The notes under the pieces are model-generated. The model worked only from the letters and a program-made list of their open reading frames with translations. It searched no databases and had not been told where the DNA came from. The position numbers and the translations under genes were made by a program. 64,000 nucleotides of DNA from assembly GCA_017462565.1 (NCBI GenBank), contig JAFTQW010000001.1:61506-125505 (forward strand). Direction: 5' to 3'. This DNA is from Ruminococcus sp. (GTDB lineage Bacteria; Bacillota; Clostridia; Oscillospirales; Ruminococcaceae). Positions 1-7,818 of this stretch are shown piece by piece (the first letter of the stretch is position 1; every line of letters begins with the position of its first letter).

Positions 1-312
1 ATGAACTATATTGGCGAACGAATATCGCATATCAGAAAGGCTCGTGGATATTCTCAAAAAAGACTGGCTGATTTAGCTGGTATTTCAGTTCAGTTTCTTT
101 CCGATATTGAGAACAATAAGAAAGGTATGACTGTGACAACACTAAAGCATATAGCTGAAATTCTCAATGTTACCACAGATTACATTATTTATGGCATAGA
201 AACGGAAAATAGAAACTGTATAATTGACACTGCTCTTGATATTTTCTCTAATGCAGAGAAAAATAAAATTAAATATATACTTGAGATTTTCATAAGCACT
301 ATCCTCCAATAA
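1..312 (+). CDS. Small XRE-family transcriptional regulator
   Basis: A 103-residue DNA-binding protein of the Cro/CI (XRE) family. Residues about 4-60 form the helix-turn-helix, with RGYSQKRLADLAG (helices 1-2) and VQFLSDIENNKKG (recognition helix and following turn) visible; the rest is a short helical tail probably used for dimerisation. The ATG is the first base of the window, so its ribosome-binding site cannot be checked; the length matches its paralogue at 23756-24067 (also 103 aa, same ends), which argues that it is complete. Targets are unknown. A strong promoter for the next gene lies just after its stop. Confidence 0.85.
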   Translation: MNYIGERISHIRKARGYSQKRLADLAGISVQFLSDIENNKKGMTVTTLKHIAEILNVTTDYIIYGIETENRNCIIDTALDIFSNAEKNKIKYILEIFISTILQ

Positions 313-316
313 TTCA

Positions 317-345
317 TTGACATTGTTACAATAATATGATATAAT
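317..345 (+). promoter_or_regulatory. Sigma-A promoter for the lipoprotein gene
   Basis: TTGACA at 317-322 and TATAAT at 340-345 are separated by 17 bases, with a TG one base before the -10 (extended -10). It overlaps the end of the XRE gene's intergenic space and faces the lipoprotein at 377. Confidence 0.8.
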
Positions 346-376
346 TATATTATCTTAATTATTGGAGGTTTACACC

Positions 377-1468
377 ATGAAAAAATTACTCGCATTTCTT
401 ACCGCATTCACTTCAGCAGCTGCGCTTTTTGTCGGCTGCGGCAAAACCGACGATTCCGACGATAAAGAAAAATCCTCCGATTCTTCGGGCTACGAGGAAG
501 CTGTTCAGGATATGGTCGACGCTATCAACAATAAAGATGTGAATAAAATCATGGAATTATCCATGCCCGATGACGCCGCCGGATTTGTTGTTGATATACT
601 CGAAGCGACCGGAAACGATATGGGCGAAGTTCTGGATGAAGAATTCGGCGGAGTCAAACTCATCAGCGTTGAAAAAACAGGAGATGTTGACGAAGAAACT
701 CTTATGATGCTTGAAAAAGTCTTTTCCATATTAATTGACGTCGGAGAATATATGGACGAAAACGACCTCAGCTTTGAAGACCTGATGGAATTTGACGAAA
801 GCGAGCTTGAGGATACTCCCTTTGCATATCTGAAGGATATCGACTCCGAAGAGGATCTCAAAAAAGTCGAATCAAGATTCACTATAGCAGATTGCCTTCT
901 TGCCAACGTTACTCTTGAAGACGAGGACGGCGAACAGGAATCTATGGAAATTCCGCTTTATAAAATAAAAGGCGAGGGCTGGAACACCGACTTGATAATG
1001 TATCCTGCTATGATAGGATATGTCAAGAAGTCGAAGCAGGCTTCTCTTAACTCATATGCAAATACATTATCTAAAGCAGCTATGGCAGCTCTTACAGACA
1101 TGGACGAAGAGGGCTATGATATAGACGGAACCTTTATTATCAGTTCTGATGAAAGCCTGAATTATAATGTAAACAGCGATTTTGACGTTGATATGTTCAA
1201 AGAAAATGCAGAAAATTATTTCGGCGATATCACTAAGACAGATTATTTCGTTGTTATAAGCGAGGGAAGCTGCGTATATTCGGCTTGCATCCGGAATGAG
1301 GATGAAGAGTATATCGGAACATACCCCATTCAGGCACGTCCCGACCGCTTTGAGTATAAGTCTTATCTTGAAACAGAATCCATTGAAGGCTCGGAATATA
1401 CCCTCGAGGAACTTTACAATATGGCTGTCGATGCGATCGACAACATGGATTATGAGGACATGGAATAA
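377..1468 (+). CDS. Secreted lipoprotein, function unknown
   Basis: A 363-residue predicted lipoprotein. It starts with MKKLLAFLTAFTSAAALFVG followed by Cys21, a classic signal peptide and lipobox, then an acidic Ser/Asp linker. The ATG at 377 is chosen over an in-frame TTG at 362 because GGAGG lies 8-12 bases before the ATG and overlaps the TTG. The mature part is acidic with no motif I recognise. It belongs to a style of lipoprotein (MKK..., CG, acidic linker) seen three more times here (13296, 47615, 48279). Expected anchored on the outer face of the membrane. No function is assigned. Confidence 0.8.
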   Translation: MKKLLAFLTAFTSAAALFVGCGKTDDSDDKEKSSDSSGYEEAVQDMVDAINNKDVNKIMELSMPDDAAGFVVDILEATGNDMGEVLDEEFGGVKLISVEKTGDVDEETLMMLEKVFSILIDVGEYMDENDLSFEDLMEFDESELEDTPFAYLKDIDSEEDLKKVESRFTIADCLLANVTLEDEDGEQESMEIPLYKIKGEGWNTDLIMYPAMIGYVKKSKQASLNSYANTLSKAAMAALTDMDEEGYDIDGTFIISSDESLNYNVNSDFDVDMFKENAENYFGDITKTDYFVVISEGSCVYSACIRNEDEEYIGTYPIQARPDRFEYKSYLETESIEGSEYTLEELYNMAVDAIDNMDYEDME

Positions 1469-1474
1469 AAAATT

Positions 1475-1510
1475 AACGGCAGTCTTTAGGGCTGCCGTTT
1501 TCACTTTATT
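1475..1510 (+). terminator. Intrinsic terminator after lipoprotein gene
   Basis: AACGGCAG (1475-1482) pairs with CTGCCGTT (1492-1499), followed by a T-rich run. Confidence 0.75.
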
Positions 1511-1524
1511 TTCACAAAAATTTG

Positions 1525-1553
1525 TTGACATTCCAATGCAAGTATGCTACAAT
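1525..1553 (+). promoter_or_regulatory. Promoter of the GH74 gene
   Basis: TTGACA at 1525-1530, 17-base spacer, TACAAT at 1548-1553 with an upstream TGC (extended -10). The predicted start of transcription is near 1560, leaving a leader of about 60 bases. Confidence 0.8.
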
Positions 1554-1577
1554 AAATTTATAAAAAATATTTGCATA

Positions 1578-1600
1578 TTGTTCTCATAGACTGAGAACAA
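1578..1600. promoter_or_regulatory. Perfect inverted repeat in the GH74 leader, candidate operator
   Basis: TTGTTCTCA (1578-1586) and TGAGAACAA (1592-1600) are perfect complements around 5 bases. The dyad lies just downstream of the predicted transcription start and upstream of the Shine-Dalgarno GGAGTG at 1611-1616. No T-run follows, so an operator is more likely than a terminator. Confidence 0.6.
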
Positions 1601-1623
1601 ATTAATTTAAGGAGTGAAATTAT

Positions 1624-4284
1624 ATGACTTTATTCAAAAAGACATTGGCAGGTCTTTTTGCTCTTTGTATCGGAACTGTTAGCATTCCGGTTTCAGATTC
1701 TTTTATAAATAATAAAATTTCTGTATCGGCAGCTGAAGATATCTCGTCAAAAATGGAATGGGATACTATGAAAATCGGCGGCGGCGGTTTCGTTTCAGGC
1801 ATCGTTACCGGTCAGAAAGAAATGTACCTCCGTACAGACGTCGGCGGTGCGTACAAATTCGACTACAAACAGAACAGATGGGTACAGCTTTTTGACTTTC
1901 TCAATGAAGAAGAAAGAGGACTTTTAAGCGTCAAGGGCATGGCTATAGACCCAAATGATGATGATACCGTTTATTTCCTTTGCGGCTGTGCCTACTTCTC
2001 AGGTGCAAGAACTGTCATTTACAAGACTACCGACGGCGGTGAGACTTTCACAGCGGCTGATGTTACAGACATGATTCAGGTACACGGCAACGGCGACGGA
2101 CGTGAATGCTGTGAACCTATCGCTATAAATCCCGACGACCCGGATACCATCTATGCGGGCGGCGACGTCACGGCAGGTGATTCCGCACTTATCAAGTCAA
2201 CGGACGGCGGTAAAACATGGAATCCCGTAAAGGGTTACGATGATTTGGGACTGTTTGACTATTCCATGAAATATCCTTTCTGGACAGACCATATTGCCCG
2301 TGGCTGTGAGGATAAGGGCGAACAGGGCTATAATCAGCAGAACGGTATTGGTACTATCCATATTGAGGGCGGTAAGGTATATGTCGGAACATCTGTAACA
2401 GGTCAGACAAATATCCACGTTGCTGATGTTAAGGACGATAAATTTACCGAGCTTTCAGCAGATCTTCCAAACGCTAACTATCCGCTTTCAATAACAAGCG
2501 ACAAAAACGGAAATCTTTTCTTCACATATATTGCCGGTCTTGCATTTTCCGGTTCGGCAGGCGGAGCTTACAAATACAATATTGAAAGCGGCAAGGTTTC
2601 AAAGCTTTCCGTTACAGATAATGCCGTTGGCATGATAACCGTTGATAAAAACGACCCGAATAAGATGGTAGCAAGAACCTGCGGTCTGTGGTCTGACCAG
2701 TGGTATGAAAAGGAATGGACAGACGGCAGTATAGCATGGGGCGATCATTTCTTCCGTTCAACTGACGGAGGCGAAACATGGCAGGATATTACTCCCGGTC
2801 AGGGCGAAACTATTTACGACGCAAACGGTTCACATAAGGAATTTGTTTCACTTCCTATCGACACAAACGGCTACGACTGGATCTACGGCAAGGCTTGCCA
2901 TTGGGGAAGCGGTATTCTCATAGATCCAAGAGATCCCGACAGAATCCTTATGACCTCCGGCAACGGTGTTTTTGCCTGCGATAACGTCTGGGACAAAGAG
3001 GGTGTACAGTTCTATTTCCAGCCTGACGGTGTTGAAGAAGTCGTTGCACTTGACTTTGTAAGCGTTCCGGGCGGAGCAGCTTACTCGGCAATCGGCGACT
3101 ATGACGGCTTTATTCATGAAAACAAAACCGACATACCTCAGCAGTACAGCCCTAATATCGGTTCAACAAGCGCAATTGCATATTGCCCTCAGAATCCTGA
3201 TGTTATGGTCAGAGTTTCCGAACACGGCAGCGACAACGGAAGCGGCTATTATTCTACCGATGCCGGTAAAACATGGACGAAAATGGATATATCCTCGGGC
3301 GGCAAGGCTGCAATTACTCAGCTTGACGACGGTACCTACAGAATTATAAAGGCAAGCGGCGATAACGCTGCTATAAGCTATACAGATGATTTCGGCGCAA
3401 CATGGAAAAATTCAACGGGTCCTGACGGTTCAAGAACAACGTATCCGCTCGTTGACCCGAATAATCCGGCTATCGTTTACGGCTCAGGTATCAAGTATAA
3501 CGATTACTGGGCATCTGATACAACCAAGAAAGAACCTACTCTTGACGACGCACAGTATAATTTCTATATCAGTACAGACTACGGCGCAACTTTCAAAAAA
3601 ATTACCGTATGCAAGTATGATATGTGCGATCATACAGGCGATCTTGCCTATATTACTGATGATACGCTCGCTATGGCAGTCGGCTGGAACGGTATGTATA
3701 TAATTACAGACGGCGGAAACAATATTGAAAAATCAGATGTATTCTATGCCAAGACAGTCGGCTACGGAAAACCTGAAAAAGACGGCGGCGTAAATACGCT
3801 GTTCATTTACGGCAAACCGGCTGAAACCGATACCGAAGGCATCTATCGTTCAACAGACGGCGGAAAAACATGGGTTTGCATTAATACGGAACACCTTTAC
3901 GGCGGCACAGGCAACGGTAACTTCCTCGTCGGCGACATGAATGAGTTCGGCAAGGTTTATATGTCTACTGTCGGATGCGGCATTGTCGTAGGCAGGCTCT
4001 CTGATGGTCAGCCGGATAATCCCGACGATAAAACCGTCTGGGGCGACGCTAACTGCGACGGAAAAGTAGATATGTCAGACGCTGTTCTTGTAATGCAGTC
4101 GCTTTCCAATCCTGATAAATATGGTGTTAAAGGTTCTGATCCTACTCACATTACAGAGAAAGGTCAGCTCAACGCCGACGTTTATGAAAACGGCAGCAGC
4201 GGTATTACCAATGAAGACGCTCTTCAGATTCAGAAATTCAAGCTTGAACTGATCGATTCGCTCGATCCGAAAAATACTAAGTAA
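1624..4284 (+). CDS. Cellulosomal GH74 xyloglucanase with dockerin
   Basis: An 886-residue secreted beta-glucanase of family GH74, which cleaves the beta-1,4 backbone of xyloglucan. A signal peptide occupies about residues 1-36. The tandem seven-bladed propellers carry many Asp-box motifs (STDGGKTW, STDGGETW, STDAGKTW). Asp72 in RTDVGGAY and Asp492 in AIGDYDGF fit the two GH74 catalytic Asp positions. Residues about 806-877 are a type I dockerin with two calcium loops (DANCDGKVDMSDA and a degenerate second copy), which would dock it to a scaffoldin. GGAGTG lies 8 bases before the ATG. It is monocistronic, with its own promoter and terminator. Family and dockerin are firm; substrate is inferred from the family. 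Confidence 0.93.
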   Translation: MTLFKKTLAGLFALCIGTVSIPVSDSFINNKISVSAAEDISSKMEWDTMKIGGGGFVSGIVTGQKEMYLRTDVGGAYKFDYKQNRWVQLFDFLNEEERGLLSVKGMAIDPNDDDTVYFLCGCAYFSGARTVIYKTTDGGETFTAADVTDMIQVHGNGDGRECCEPIAINPDDPDTIYAGGDVTAGDSALIKSTDGGKTWNPVKGYDDLGLFDYSMKYPFWTDHIARGCEDKGEQGYNQQNGIGTIHIEGGKVYVGTSVTGQTNIHVADVKDDKFTELSADLPNANYPLSITSDKNGNLFFTYIAGLAFSGSAGGAYKYNIESGKVSKLSVTDNAVGMITVDKNDPNKMVARTCGLWSDQWYEKEWTDGSIAWGDHFFRSTDGGETWQDITPGQGETIYDANGSHKEFVSLPIDTNGYDWIYGKACHWGSGILIDPRDPDRILMTSGNGVFACDNVWDKEGVQFYFQPDGVEEVVALDFVSVPGGAAYSAIGDYDGFIHENKTDIPQQYSPNIGSTSAIAYCPQNPDVMVRVSEHGSDNGSGYYSTDAGKTWTKMDISSGGKAAITQLDDGTYRIIKASGDNAAISYTDDFGATWKNSTGPDGSRTTYPLVDPNNPAIVYGSGIKYNDYWASDTTKKEPTLDDAQYNFYISTDYGATFKKITVCKYDMCDHTGDLAYITDDTLAMAVGWNGMYIITDGGNNIEKSDVFYAKTVGYGKPEKDGGVNTLFIYGKPAETDTEGIYRSTDGGKTWVCINTEHLYGGTGNGNFLVGDMNEFGKVYMSTVGCGIVVGRLSDGQPDNPDDKTVWGDANCDGKVDMSDAVLVMQSLSNPDKYGVKGSDPTHITEKGQLNADVYENGSSGITNEDALQIQKFKLELIDSLDPKNTK

Positions 4285-4290
4285 AACAAA

Positions 4291-4320
4291 AAGGGAGCTG
4301 TATAAAACAGCTCCCTTAAT
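4291..4320. terminator. Bidirectional terminator between GH74 and feoA
   Basis: GGGAGCTGT (4293-4301) pairs with ACAGCTCCC (4307-4315). AT-rich tracts flank both sides, so it can end both the plus-strand GH74 transcript and the minus-strand phage/feoA transcript. Confidence 0.8.
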
Positions 4321-4556
4321 TAATTAAAAGCAGTAACGACTATTTCCGAAGCGTCATTTTTTCGTATTGCAATAACGGCTCCGCATATAAGGTATGCCGC
4401 AGGATCACCGCCGGAACTTATATGAAGACATTCCACTTCTGCGCCATATGTCATGCCAAGATCCATAAGACGGCTTCGCATTTTTCCGTTCATATTAAGC
4501 TCCTTGATGCGGCAGCTCTCTCCCTCTTTGAGAGAGCTGAGTTTTTTTATGTTCAT
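4320..4556 (-). CDS. feoA: FeoA-domain protein (orphan)
   Basis: A 78-residue SH3-like FeoA domain protein. It starts MNIKKLSSLKEGESCRIKEL, then has the family hallmark RSRLMDLGMTYGAEVECLH and the C-terminal VIAIRKNDASEIVV strand. FeoA normally assists the ferrous-iron transporter FeoB or forms a C-terminal dimerisation domain of DtxR-like regulators. No feoB is in the window; the gene instead follows the phage-derived cassette on the same strand after a 55-base gap with its own AAGGAGGG ribosome site. It may be regulated with that cassette or from an unseen promoter in the gap. Identity of the domain is firm; role without FeoB is unclear. Confidence 0.85.
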   Translation of the reverse strand: MNIKKLSSLKEGESCRIKELNMNGKMRSRLMDLGMTYGAEVECLHISSGGDPAAYLICGAVIAIRKNDASEIVVTAFN

Positions 4557-4611
4557 TATAGTAGCCCTCCTTAATAATAATATGCCTGCTCCGGAAATAA
4601 TGTGAATGGCT

Positions 4612-5535
4612 CTAATGCGGAAATTTATCGTGATAAACGCTTATTTCGGTAAAAATTCCTCTTTTGCTTCCCTTTATGCTAACGGCAGAGATACGCTCCG
4701 AAACAACTCCGCTGAAAGTTATCAGATCGGAAAGATCTTCGCCGTTATATCCGCTGTAGCAGCAAAAAAATCTGCGCTTTTCTCTTGAATCAAATTTATT
4801 ATGATAAAAAAGAGCGTTTTCAGGATCGTTAAGAAATTCCTGATCCATTTCAAAAAATTTATGACGGATAATATTTGCCGATACAGCTTCCGTATCGGTA
4901 TATTCGTACTGACCGTAGTCTCCGTTGATATCCGACATATGAAGATGACTGAGAAGCCGCCTCTGAGTTAATGCAGAACCTGTTGAAATCAGCTCCGAGC
5001 TATGATAACTAAAGCTTGCCGGTTCGCTTACGGGAGTTATTCTCACGCAGTTTGTATCCCTTATAAAGGGATATCGTCCGCTGAATCTGTAAGCGAGATT
5101 GACAATTCCATCCCACATTGTAGAATTTTTTCCGACATAAATATAATTGCTTTCATCGGAATTATCCTCATGAGTGATATTGGGCAGGGTATAAAAACTG
5201 TTCATGAGCTTATTTATAGAAATTCCGATTTTCAAGCCGGGTTCGATCTGATTCTGACAAAGCAGCGATGTAAAGCCTCTTGAAACGACAGAAGAAATTT
5301 TGCCGCCGCCGGAATTTGTTGTTTCGATCGTGTCAATAAGACCATGATGAACGAGCTTATCGCCGACATAAAGCTTGATCTCAGTTACATTTAAAAACGA
5401 GTCCGAAGAACTTATAAATCTTACGCTTAGCATGGTATACGGAAGATAAGCTTCCTTTCGGAAACTGAAATACAGGATAGCGTTTTCTCTGTTCTCCGTT
5501 CCGTCGGCATTTTTCATAATAATATACGCATTCAT
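4612..5535 (-). CDS. Phage tail/baseplate hub-like protein
   Basis: A 307-residue protein, last of the phage-type genes. The N-terminal half has the pattern IKLYVGDKLVHHGLIDTIE and SRGFTSLLCQNQ, resembling the beta-rich hub domain of phage late-control D / baseplate hub proteins, where a field of the type G-x-I-x-x-I is followed by R-G-x-T-x-x-L. No enzymatic motif is seen. The start ATG follows AAGGAGATT and is 3 bases downstream of the preceding gene's stop, so translation is probably coupled. The hub assignment is an inference from pattern only; 'phage structural protein' is safer. Confidence 0.5.
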   Translation of the reverse strand: MNAYIIMKNADGTENRENAILYFSFRKEAYLPYTMLSVRFISSSDSFLNVTEIKLYVGDKLVHHGLIDTIETTNSGGGKISSVVSRGFTSLLCQNQIEPGLKIGISINKLMNSFYTLPNITHEDNSDESNYIYVGKNSTMWDGIVNLAYRFSGRYPFIRDTNCVRITPVSEPASFSYHSSELISTGSALTQRRLLSHLHMSDINGDYGQYEYTDTEAVSANIIRHKFFEMDQEFLNDPENALFYHNKFDSREKRRFFCCYSGYNGEDLSDLITFSGVVSERISAVSIKGSKRGIFTEISVYHDKFPH

Positions 5536-5538
5536 TTT

Positions 5539-5931
5539 TTAATCTCCTTTAAGGGAAACAGGTTCCGCACTAACAAGCGTTATCGAAGCGTTTATAAAAT
5601 CCCCGCCCTTATCCTCTGCGTTAAAGGACTGAATACGGCATTTATTGAAAACAAGTCCACGATAATCAATATTAAAGGTCGCCTGCGTTCTGAGCATATT
5701 ATTTGCCGTCTGAACGAACAAAACCGGAGACTCCTCATTACATATCCGTCCGCTGAACGTGATCTTCAAAGAATGGGGACAGCTGTTTGTTATTGCAGGA
5801 TTTCCCGTTACCGTTGCTTCCTCTGAAAAGCTCTTAACGGCAGACGCCTTGAATTCCTCGCACCATACGGTTAAAACTCCTATATTTACAGGAATAGCTT
5901 CACGGGAAGAAAGCTTTGTAATGCAACTCAT
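5539..5931 (-). CDS. Phage structural protein, unknown role
   Basis: A 130-residue protein, beta-rich by composition, with no motif I can name. It starts MSCITKLSSREAIPVNIGVL and overlaps the upstream gene by 4 bases (ATGA-type overlap at 5928-5931). Position between a tail-terminator-like and a hub-like gene suggests a small tail-tube or baseplate component. It could be a short tail tube protein, but that is positional inference. Confidence 0.5.
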   Translation of the reverse strand: MSCITKLSSREAIPVNIGVLTVWCEEFKASAVKSFSEEATVTGNPAITNSCPHSLKITFSGRICNEESPVLFVQTANNMLRTQATFNIDYRGLVFNKCRIQSFNAEDKGGDFINASITLVSAEPVSLKGD

Positions 5932-6338
5932 TCCGGACTCCTTTCAGTTTTAATCATTCCAGCCGCCGGAATTTTAGCCGTAAGAACAAGTCTGTTTATA
6001 TTTGAATCAAACTTGATAGATATCCCGCTTAAATAGCAGCTCATGGACGAAAATTCATTTATTGCCGGAACAGCCTTCTTATCGTAATATTCATAAAGCT
6101 GAGCTATTGAATAATTTTCGGGAGCAGTAATTTTAAGCGATATTTCCGCCTTAAACGGTGTAAAAACCGTAAAAAGCGAATATATCGGAGCAGTGCTTTC
6201 AAAGGATTCAACCTCGATAACAGTAAAAATACCCTTATCCTTATTTGAAACCGGAACAGCGTCAAAAGCGTTATAAACCGGAGCAATTCCTCCGTTTATA
6301 AGCTTTTCAGTGATATTTTCAATTATATCCTTTATCAT
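5928..6338 (-). CDS. Tail-terminator-like phage protein
   Basis: A 136-residue protein. The start is set at the ATG 6338 (MIKDIIENITEKLINGGIAP) because AGGGGAGG precedes it at a good distance; the reading frame stays open for 23 more codons upstream into the previous gene. The beginning, an amphipathic helix M-I-K-D-I-x-x-x-I, followed by a short 'vY' strand and a central STAPIYSLFTVFTPFKAEI strand, is like small tail completion/terminator proteins of Gram-positive siphophages and PBSX-type elements. It lies directly after the head-tail adaptor gene, as expected for that role. Assignment is moderate. Confidence 0.5.
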   Translation of the reverse strand: MIKDIIENITEKLINGGIAPVYNAFDAVPVSNKDKGIFTVIEVESFESTAPIYSLFTVFTPFKAEISLKITAPENYSIAQLYEYYDKKAVPAINEFSSMSCYLSGISIKFDSNINRLVLTAKIPAAGMIKTERSPE

Positions 6339-6340
6339 AT

Positions 6341-6706
6341 TCAAACCTCCCCTTTTGCGGAAAAACCAATAAATGTAAAGCTCTGCGGACGAATAAGATC
6401 GCTGCAAAGCTCAATGTAATCATGCAGAAGCCTTTCCGAACAGGCAAGGAACGAATTATCGCTCTCTTTAAGCATTTTTCCGGAATACGTCACACGAGTT
6501 CGGTCACGGGCGGAATTTATCTGCTGTAAGCGATGATTAGCAATTGCCGCACTCAGAAAATCAAGACGGATATCGCTTGTGTCCGCATCCGGCAGCAGCA
6601 TTCTTTCAGTTTCCGAAACTGCAAGATTAATAAACGGAGCATATTTGTCGCAGTCGTCTTCTCCTGAAAAAAGAGTAAACAGCGATTTTACAGATTCAAT
6701 ATTCAA
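6341..6706 (-). CDS. Head-tail connector/adaptor-like protein
   Basis: A 121-residue, mostly helical protein beginning MNIESVKSLFTLFSGEDDCD. Composition and length (about 110-130 aa, a helix bundle with the IANHRLQQINSARDRTR stretch) fit head-tail adaptor proteins that plug the portal ring. It has a good AGGAGG site, and its stop is 2 bases from the next start. The position after the protease-like gene and before a tail-terminator-like gene is the standard adaptor slot. No catalytic residues seen. The adaptor label is by position and size. Confidence 0.5.
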   Translation of the reverse strand: MNIESVKSLFTLFSGEDDCDKYAPFINLAVSETERMLLPDADTSDIRLDFLSAAIANHRLQQINSARDRTRVTYSGKMLKESDNSFLACSERLLHDYIELCSDLIRPQSFTFIGFSAKGEV

Positions 6707-6719
6707 AATTTACTCCTCC

Positions 6720-7553
6720 TTATCTAAGCGAATATTCAGCGTTTAAGCTGTCTGTTTTTGTCTCCGGCGAAAGCTGTAATTCAATACCTCCCCTGCTGCG
6801 CCGTTTTTCCAGCGACTTTTTTAAAGCGATAAGCTGATTTGTATTCATTCCGCATGAAGTTATTGCAATAGTATCTGCCGCAGTCTTTCCGCCCGTAAAA
6901 TAAGCGAGTTTTCTTATATCACGTCGCAGCTCGTCGTTGGCGTCCGATATGACGGTCTCAACCGAAGCAGATTCCACTCCTGCCGAAGAAAAACGCTTAG
7001 TAACACCTGCGTTGACCTGCGCAGGAACAGCTACAAAGCTCCATTCATAAGCGTCCGTTATATTATCAAGAATCGTATGACATATTTTGCCGCCGTAATT
7101 TTTTCCTTTTACGTGACTGCATGAGCTTAACGACTTATCGCATCCGCATACGGAACAAATACGCTTAGCCGCAGAACACGAAACACTCACCTCTTTTTTG
7201 ATACCGCCGTCGATCTCGGCAATAAGATTGCGGTTTTCATCAGTTTTAACCATATATGCGCTCGCCTTAACATATTTATAAGCCGCATTATACTTTGTAG
7301 CACGGCTTTCATCTGTAATCAGCTCTGTATCAAAGATTCTTGCAGTCTGGTTAGAAGCGCTTGCATTGTGGTCTGAAATACCTGTTTTACCTATAAATTT
7401 TTCACAAATCTCTTCAAGAGCCGTATCTGAAAAACGCTCGCCGTCACGGTCTATTTCGTTATCGCAGAGAATTACAGAAAAGACGTAAACCTCATCTTCG
7501 GTTAACGGACGGCGTGTAAATTTATTTATCTTTTCAAGAATATCCGGATTCAT
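6720..7553 (-). CDS. Prohead protease-like protein with zinc-ribbon motif
   Basis: A 277-residue protein resembling capsid-maturation proteases of the XkdF/S78-like group: DRDGERFSDTALEEICEKF near residue 36, GKTGISDHNAS (His likely in the active site) and a core VKKEVSVSCS-like segment (IKKEVSVSCSAAKRIC) where the Ser can act as nucleophile. A Cys/His cluster CSVCGCDK...CSH follows at about residues 132-146, a zinc-ribbon-like insertion known in some phage proteases. RBS AAGGAGAAAACTGTT before the ATG. It lies after the capsid gene rather than between portal and capsid, which is atypical. Function as protease is inferred. Confidence 0.6.
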   Translation of the reverse strand: MNPDILEKINKFTRRPLTEDEVYVFSVILCDNEIDRDGERFSDTALEEICEKFIGKTGISDHNASASNQTARIFDTELITDESRATKYNAAYKYVKASAYMVKTDENRNLIAEIDGGIKKEVSVSCSAAKRICSVCGCDKSLSSCSHVKGKNYGGKICHTILDNITDAYEWSFVAVPAQVNAGVTKRFSSAGVESASVETVISDANDELRRDIRKLAYFTGGKTAADTIAITSCGMNTNQLIALKKSLEKRRSRGGIELQLSPETKTDSLNAEYSLR

Positions 7554-7634
7554 AACAGTTTTCTCCTTTCATGAGACACTTTTTCTGTGTGTATTTGCAT
7601 TTTCCTTTCTCCATGCTAAGGATTCATATTCCCT

Positions 7635-7815
7635 ATGGGCGTTAGCCCTAATTAAGCTGATGCCCTATCAAAGAGCATCAGCTTAATTAATACTGGGTTT
7701 CCAAAGGGGATGTACTCCCCTTTGGCAGGGAGAATGGGGTGACTCCCTACAGTGTAGGGAGATGTCAGCTTGCTGACAGAGGGTACGGGCGACCGTTGGG
7801 AGCAGAGTCCCCCAT
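7635..7815. repeat. D-A-B hairpin repeat with F module, copy 1
   Basis: Fills the 265-base gap between the capsid and protease genes. D: GGGC (7637-7640)/GCCC (7645-7648). A: AATTAAGCTGATGC (7650-7663)/GCATCAGCTTAATT (7675-7688). B: CCAAAGGGG (7701-7709)/CCCCTTTGG (7717-7725). Instead of the usual C hairpin it carries two further stems, CTCCCTA/TAGGGAG (7743-7761) and GTCAGC/GCTGAC (7764-7777), called F here, which recur with different arms at 33944-33977. Confidence 0.85.
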
Positions 7816-7818
7816 ATA

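Noticed and set aside
7560-7818. Possible CRISPR-like repeat cluster
   Set aside because: The repeats are palindromic units of different sequence and spacing; no regular spacers and no cas genes anywhere in the window.
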